From the NCBI GenBank assembly GCA_036847245.1, contig DAIUAL010000066.1, forward strand, positions 1 to 15,764: a DNA stretch of 15,764 nt, given 5' to 3'. Source of the DNA: UBA4661 sp002405405. GTDB taxonomy: Bacteria > Bacteroidota > Ignavibacteria > Kapaibacteriales > UBA4661. The translations under genes were made by a program, and so were the position numbers. The notes below the pieces were generated by a model. The model did no database searches, was not told the origin of the DNA, and worked only from the letters and a program-made list of their open reading frames with translations. Shown piece after piece: positions 14,501 through 15,764 of this stretch (positions are counted from its first letter, which is position 1; each line of letters starts with the position of its first letter).

Positions 14501-15764
14501 GTCATTTCTCCTGTGCAAGCAACCGTGGTGATACCGAATACTGTCGTTGGTTCGCAGAGCATCACACTGACTACCGTCGCAGGCAGTACGACCGGCAGTA
14601 CGCCGCTCACGATTGTTGCTCCGCCAACGATTAGTGGAGTAACATCGCAAGTCAGTACCGGAGCAAATGGACAAGTATCCATCATCTTCACAATCAGTGG
14701 TACAAACTTTATTTCACCGACAGTATCGCTCAGTCAATTCAATGGTAATGGTCAGAATATAGGTTTGATGTCAGTAACAAGTAATATCACCTCGGTATCA
14801 ACAACACAAATCGTGTTGTCGGTACCGGTGTCGATGGTAGGGATCATCGGTCAATATACCTTTGCGGTAGGAAATATTGCGGGAACAGCACAGACAATCT
14901 TCAACTTTGTGCCACCGCCAATTCTGACGACTATCACGCCTAATGTCTTGGGTCTCAATGCTGTGGCAAGTGCTCGTCAGCCGATTACGCTCGTCTTGCA
15001 AGGCAGTAATATCGTTGATTTGGATAATGTGGGTACGCGAGGATTGCGTGTACCGGACATTCGCCTGACGCGCCCGAATGTGGCAGGCAGTGTATCCATA
15101 CGCGAGTTTGTTCTCAATCCATTTGATATTACACCGCTGACGCGGAGTCTACAGATGGTTCTTCCTTTTGACTTGTTTTCCGGTATGGGAAGATATACGA
15201 TTACACTTAGCACAGCAGGTGGCTCAACCTCGCAGACCGTGAGTGTGGTGCAAGATCGCTTTACGGTCAGCGGACGATTGCAACGCATAGATAATGAACA
15301 AGATGTCAGTGACATTACGGTTCGTTTGACCTCACCGAACACGGAGGTACGGACAGTGGTTACTCCTACAACAGGCAGTTTCAGCTTTACGAATCTCCCG
15401 AGTGGTACATACACGATAGCGTACAGCAGCGAGCGATTTGGAATTACTCCCGCAAGCAGTAGCTTCACACTGAATGCCGATACAGTATTGGTAAGTCCGC
15501 AAGTGCGCTTGCAGCGATTCATCATCAGTGGTTCGGTAACAGCAGTAACAACCGGTGGCACCATTAGTATTTCGCAACCGGAGATCAACTTTATCAACAC
15601 TAGTGCAAATATCATCGGTCGTATCGTGGGGAATGATAATGGTCAGTTTGTCCTCAGTAATCTGCCGAGTGGTGCCTATCTACTGACGGTAGCAAGCACC
15701 TTGGCAACCTTCCAGCGTGTGAATGTACAGGTGATAGACCGCAATATCGTTGTTGATCCGATGC
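11537..15764 (+). CDS. Giant secreted NHL-propeller / Ig-like / FN3 / IPT protein, C-terminus beyond window
   Basis: The frame is open from the ATG at 11537 to the right edge: 1409 codons with no stop. Residues 1-33 look like a signal peptide (basic start, hydrophobic SLLLLALLIVLAP, cleavage near LIA-Q). Six repeats of about 62-66 residues (about 44-412), each built as VFGQPNMTSN, NGG.SASTL, AID..GNLYVADA, NNRVLRYANA, form a six-blade NHL-type beta-propeller. Next come three Ig-like domains of the 'F..T.LDFG.V' type (about 412-757) and two FN3 domains (about 757-945, including SWNAPSGTDSYQIDI and TYFWRVRGTN). IPT/TIG-like domains follow (about 945-1243), beginning PPTITSFAPNPIGQGQTLTL. Two carboxypeptidase-regulatory-like beta-sandwiches close the visible part (about 1244-1409), each with the NLPSG-Y turn. 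Composition is Thr/Ser/Asn rich with few charges, as expected outside the cell. A type IX secretion tail past the edge is plausible but unseen. Probable role: surface binding or adhesion; the ligand is unknown. Confidence 0.93.
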   Translation, partial: MHTTTVHRKIQTSPSLLLLALLIVLAPWQLIAQNPTTGMSATSVLGQANFTSGAENAGGTVTATSLRNPRGLAIDPATGKVFLADYRNNRVLRYTSAQALQTNGSAEAVFGQPNMTSSTGNNGGISASTLSGPTCVAIDGLGNLYVADASNNRILRYANAATAVSGTAATVVFGQPNMTSNTANNGGLSASTLDFPPEIAIDNAGNLYVTDYNNNRVLRIANASTTNANAAPAQAVFGQPNMTSNTLNNGGISASTLHQPIGIAIDGSGNLYVADAGNQRVLRIANASTTNANAAPAQAVFGQPNMTSNTANIGGLSASTLSSPYTVYLDASANLYVADAGNNRVLWYANASSATTSNPAPAATVVIGQQSMTLNSGGTGASTLNSPRNMVIDASRNLYISDANNNRVLRYVLTTSASASPTTPNFGTNFVGGATTTQSVTIRYTNIGGSENFTYTLGGNTAGYTLTPTTLSTNGGTSAFNHTLTLSLNPTVATTQNAVLWVNWNGTTLATITLAGNVFPVTTLTVSPTSLNLGTVTQFDASSTQIITLTYNNIRAGERVTYGLSNDGGGAYAIVNNNSGFTTSASQTVFTTTVTIRLNAFVAVGTKTGVLRITTSSMTTPTEVALSGTVSGINVSFTPTSLDFGNVILGPGYATTATRTVTMTWSNARLNTDITLATTGSMFSQDANFTLTTASGTRTITATYNPIALGSHTGTLTITGGGAPILTMSRAKDSGDEISAPAQNSFTQTIQLTGRAVPPPPVAPTISVSNITNSGFVVSWNAPSGTDSYQIDIATDQGFANVVVNNASINTTSYTASGLTGNTSYWIRVRGVNPQGTSGNSNVVSALTIPSVPTVLSTTSLTGTSAVMTWTVPSGGAGSYQIDVSLSNTFTSFVSGFNNLTVASGSQVTSQFIGNLPNGTTYFWRVRGTNVTGTSTNSAVQTFTTLLPPTITSFAPNPIGQGQTLTLTGTNYITPMTALIGGVSVQTTVISPVQATVVIPNTVVGSQSITLTTVAGSTTGSTPLTIVAPPTISGVTSQVSTGANGQVSIIFTISGTNFISPTVSLSQFNGNGQNIGLMSVTSNITSVSTTQIVLSVPVSMVGIIGQYTFAVGNIAGTAQTIFNFVPPPILTTITPNVLGLNAVASARQPITLVLQGSNIVDLDNVGTRGLRVPDIRLTRPNVAGSVSIREFVLNPFDITPLTRSLQMVLPFDLFSGMGRYTITLSTAGGSTSQTVSVVQDRFTVSGRLQRIDNEQDVSDITVRLTSPNTEVRTVVTPTTGSFSFTNLPSGTYTIAYSSERFGITPASSSFTLNADTVLVSPQVRLQRFIISGSVTAVTTGGTISISQPEINFINTSANIIGRIVGNDNGQFVLSNLPSGAYLLTVASTLATFQRVNVQVIDRNIVVDPM
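12182..12462 (+). repeat. Perfect 89-bp direct repeat within the propeller-coding region
   Basis: Positions 12182-12270 and 12374-12462 are identical over 89 bases, offset by 192 bases (64 codons, one propeller blade). Each copy spans the end of one blade and the start of the next (RVLRIANASTTNANAAPAQA followed by VFGQPNMTSN). The other blade junctions encode similar protein with many base differences, so this pair is a recent duplication or conversion. Confidence 0.96.

Noticed and set aside
12113..15615. Many minus-strand open frames of 60-212 codons on the right side
   Set aside because: They are antisense to the continuous 1409-codon secreted-protein frame, whose repeats and domains are clear. 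Low stop density on the opposite strand explains them.
1..15764. tRNA, rRNA or known riboswitch
   Set aside because: No cloverleaf-like pattern, rRNA segment or recognisable riboswitch core was seen in any intergenic stretch by eye; a covariance-model scan would be needed to exclude them fully.

Overview
The window looks like chromosomal DNA from the Bacteroidota/Chlorobiota/Ignavibacteriota side of the bacterial tree, possibly a Kapabacteria-like lineage. This is inferred from separate secD and secF genes with a long SecD, a menaquinone gene, and a very long secreted NHL/Ig-like/FN3/IPT protein of the kind those groups export. No rRNA, tRNA, CRISPR array or insertion sequence was found, so the taxonomic placement is only a guess. 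By eye the base composition is balanced, a little below 50% GC, and even along the window.

Left third, minus strand (1-3349): a run of co-oriented genes read from right to left. They are an RsbW-type anti-sigma ATPase, a family 9 glycosyltransferase, a YqgE/AlgH protein, a small conserved protein of unknown function, and a nitronate monooxygenase whose 3' end is cut by the left edge. Three of the four gaps are short (13 to 51 bases), which suggests co-transcription. The exception is about 117 bases between the glycosyltransferase and yqgE.

Centre, plus strand (3750-10909): after a roughly 400-base divergent promoter region come secD and secF, which encode the proton-driven accessory motor of Sec translocation. 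They are followed by an RsbV/SpoIIAA-type STAS anti-sigma antagonist and a strong intrinsic terminator. A second group follows: purA (AMP synthesis), a MATE efflux pump starting 10 bases after purA, and menA (menaquinone synthesis). The ATPase and STAS genes are natural partners in a partner-switching module and lie on opposite sides of secDF.

Right third (10910-15764): a 627-base intergenic stretch is packed with short dispersed palindromic repeats from at least three families, apparently inserted into one another, plus a 15-bp unit repeated 3.3 times. It leads into one very long secreted protein gene that starts at 11537 and is still open at the right edge. The visible 1409 residues comprise a signal peptide, six NHL propeller blades, three Ig-like domains, two FN3 domains, two or three IPT/TIG-like domains and two carboxypeptidase-regulatory-like domains.

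Most of the window is housekeeping. I see no convincing new defence or metabolic system. The parts most worth a second look are the repeat mosaic, the recently duplicated propeller blades, the lysine/serine/threonine insert in SecD, and the split sigma-regulator pair.
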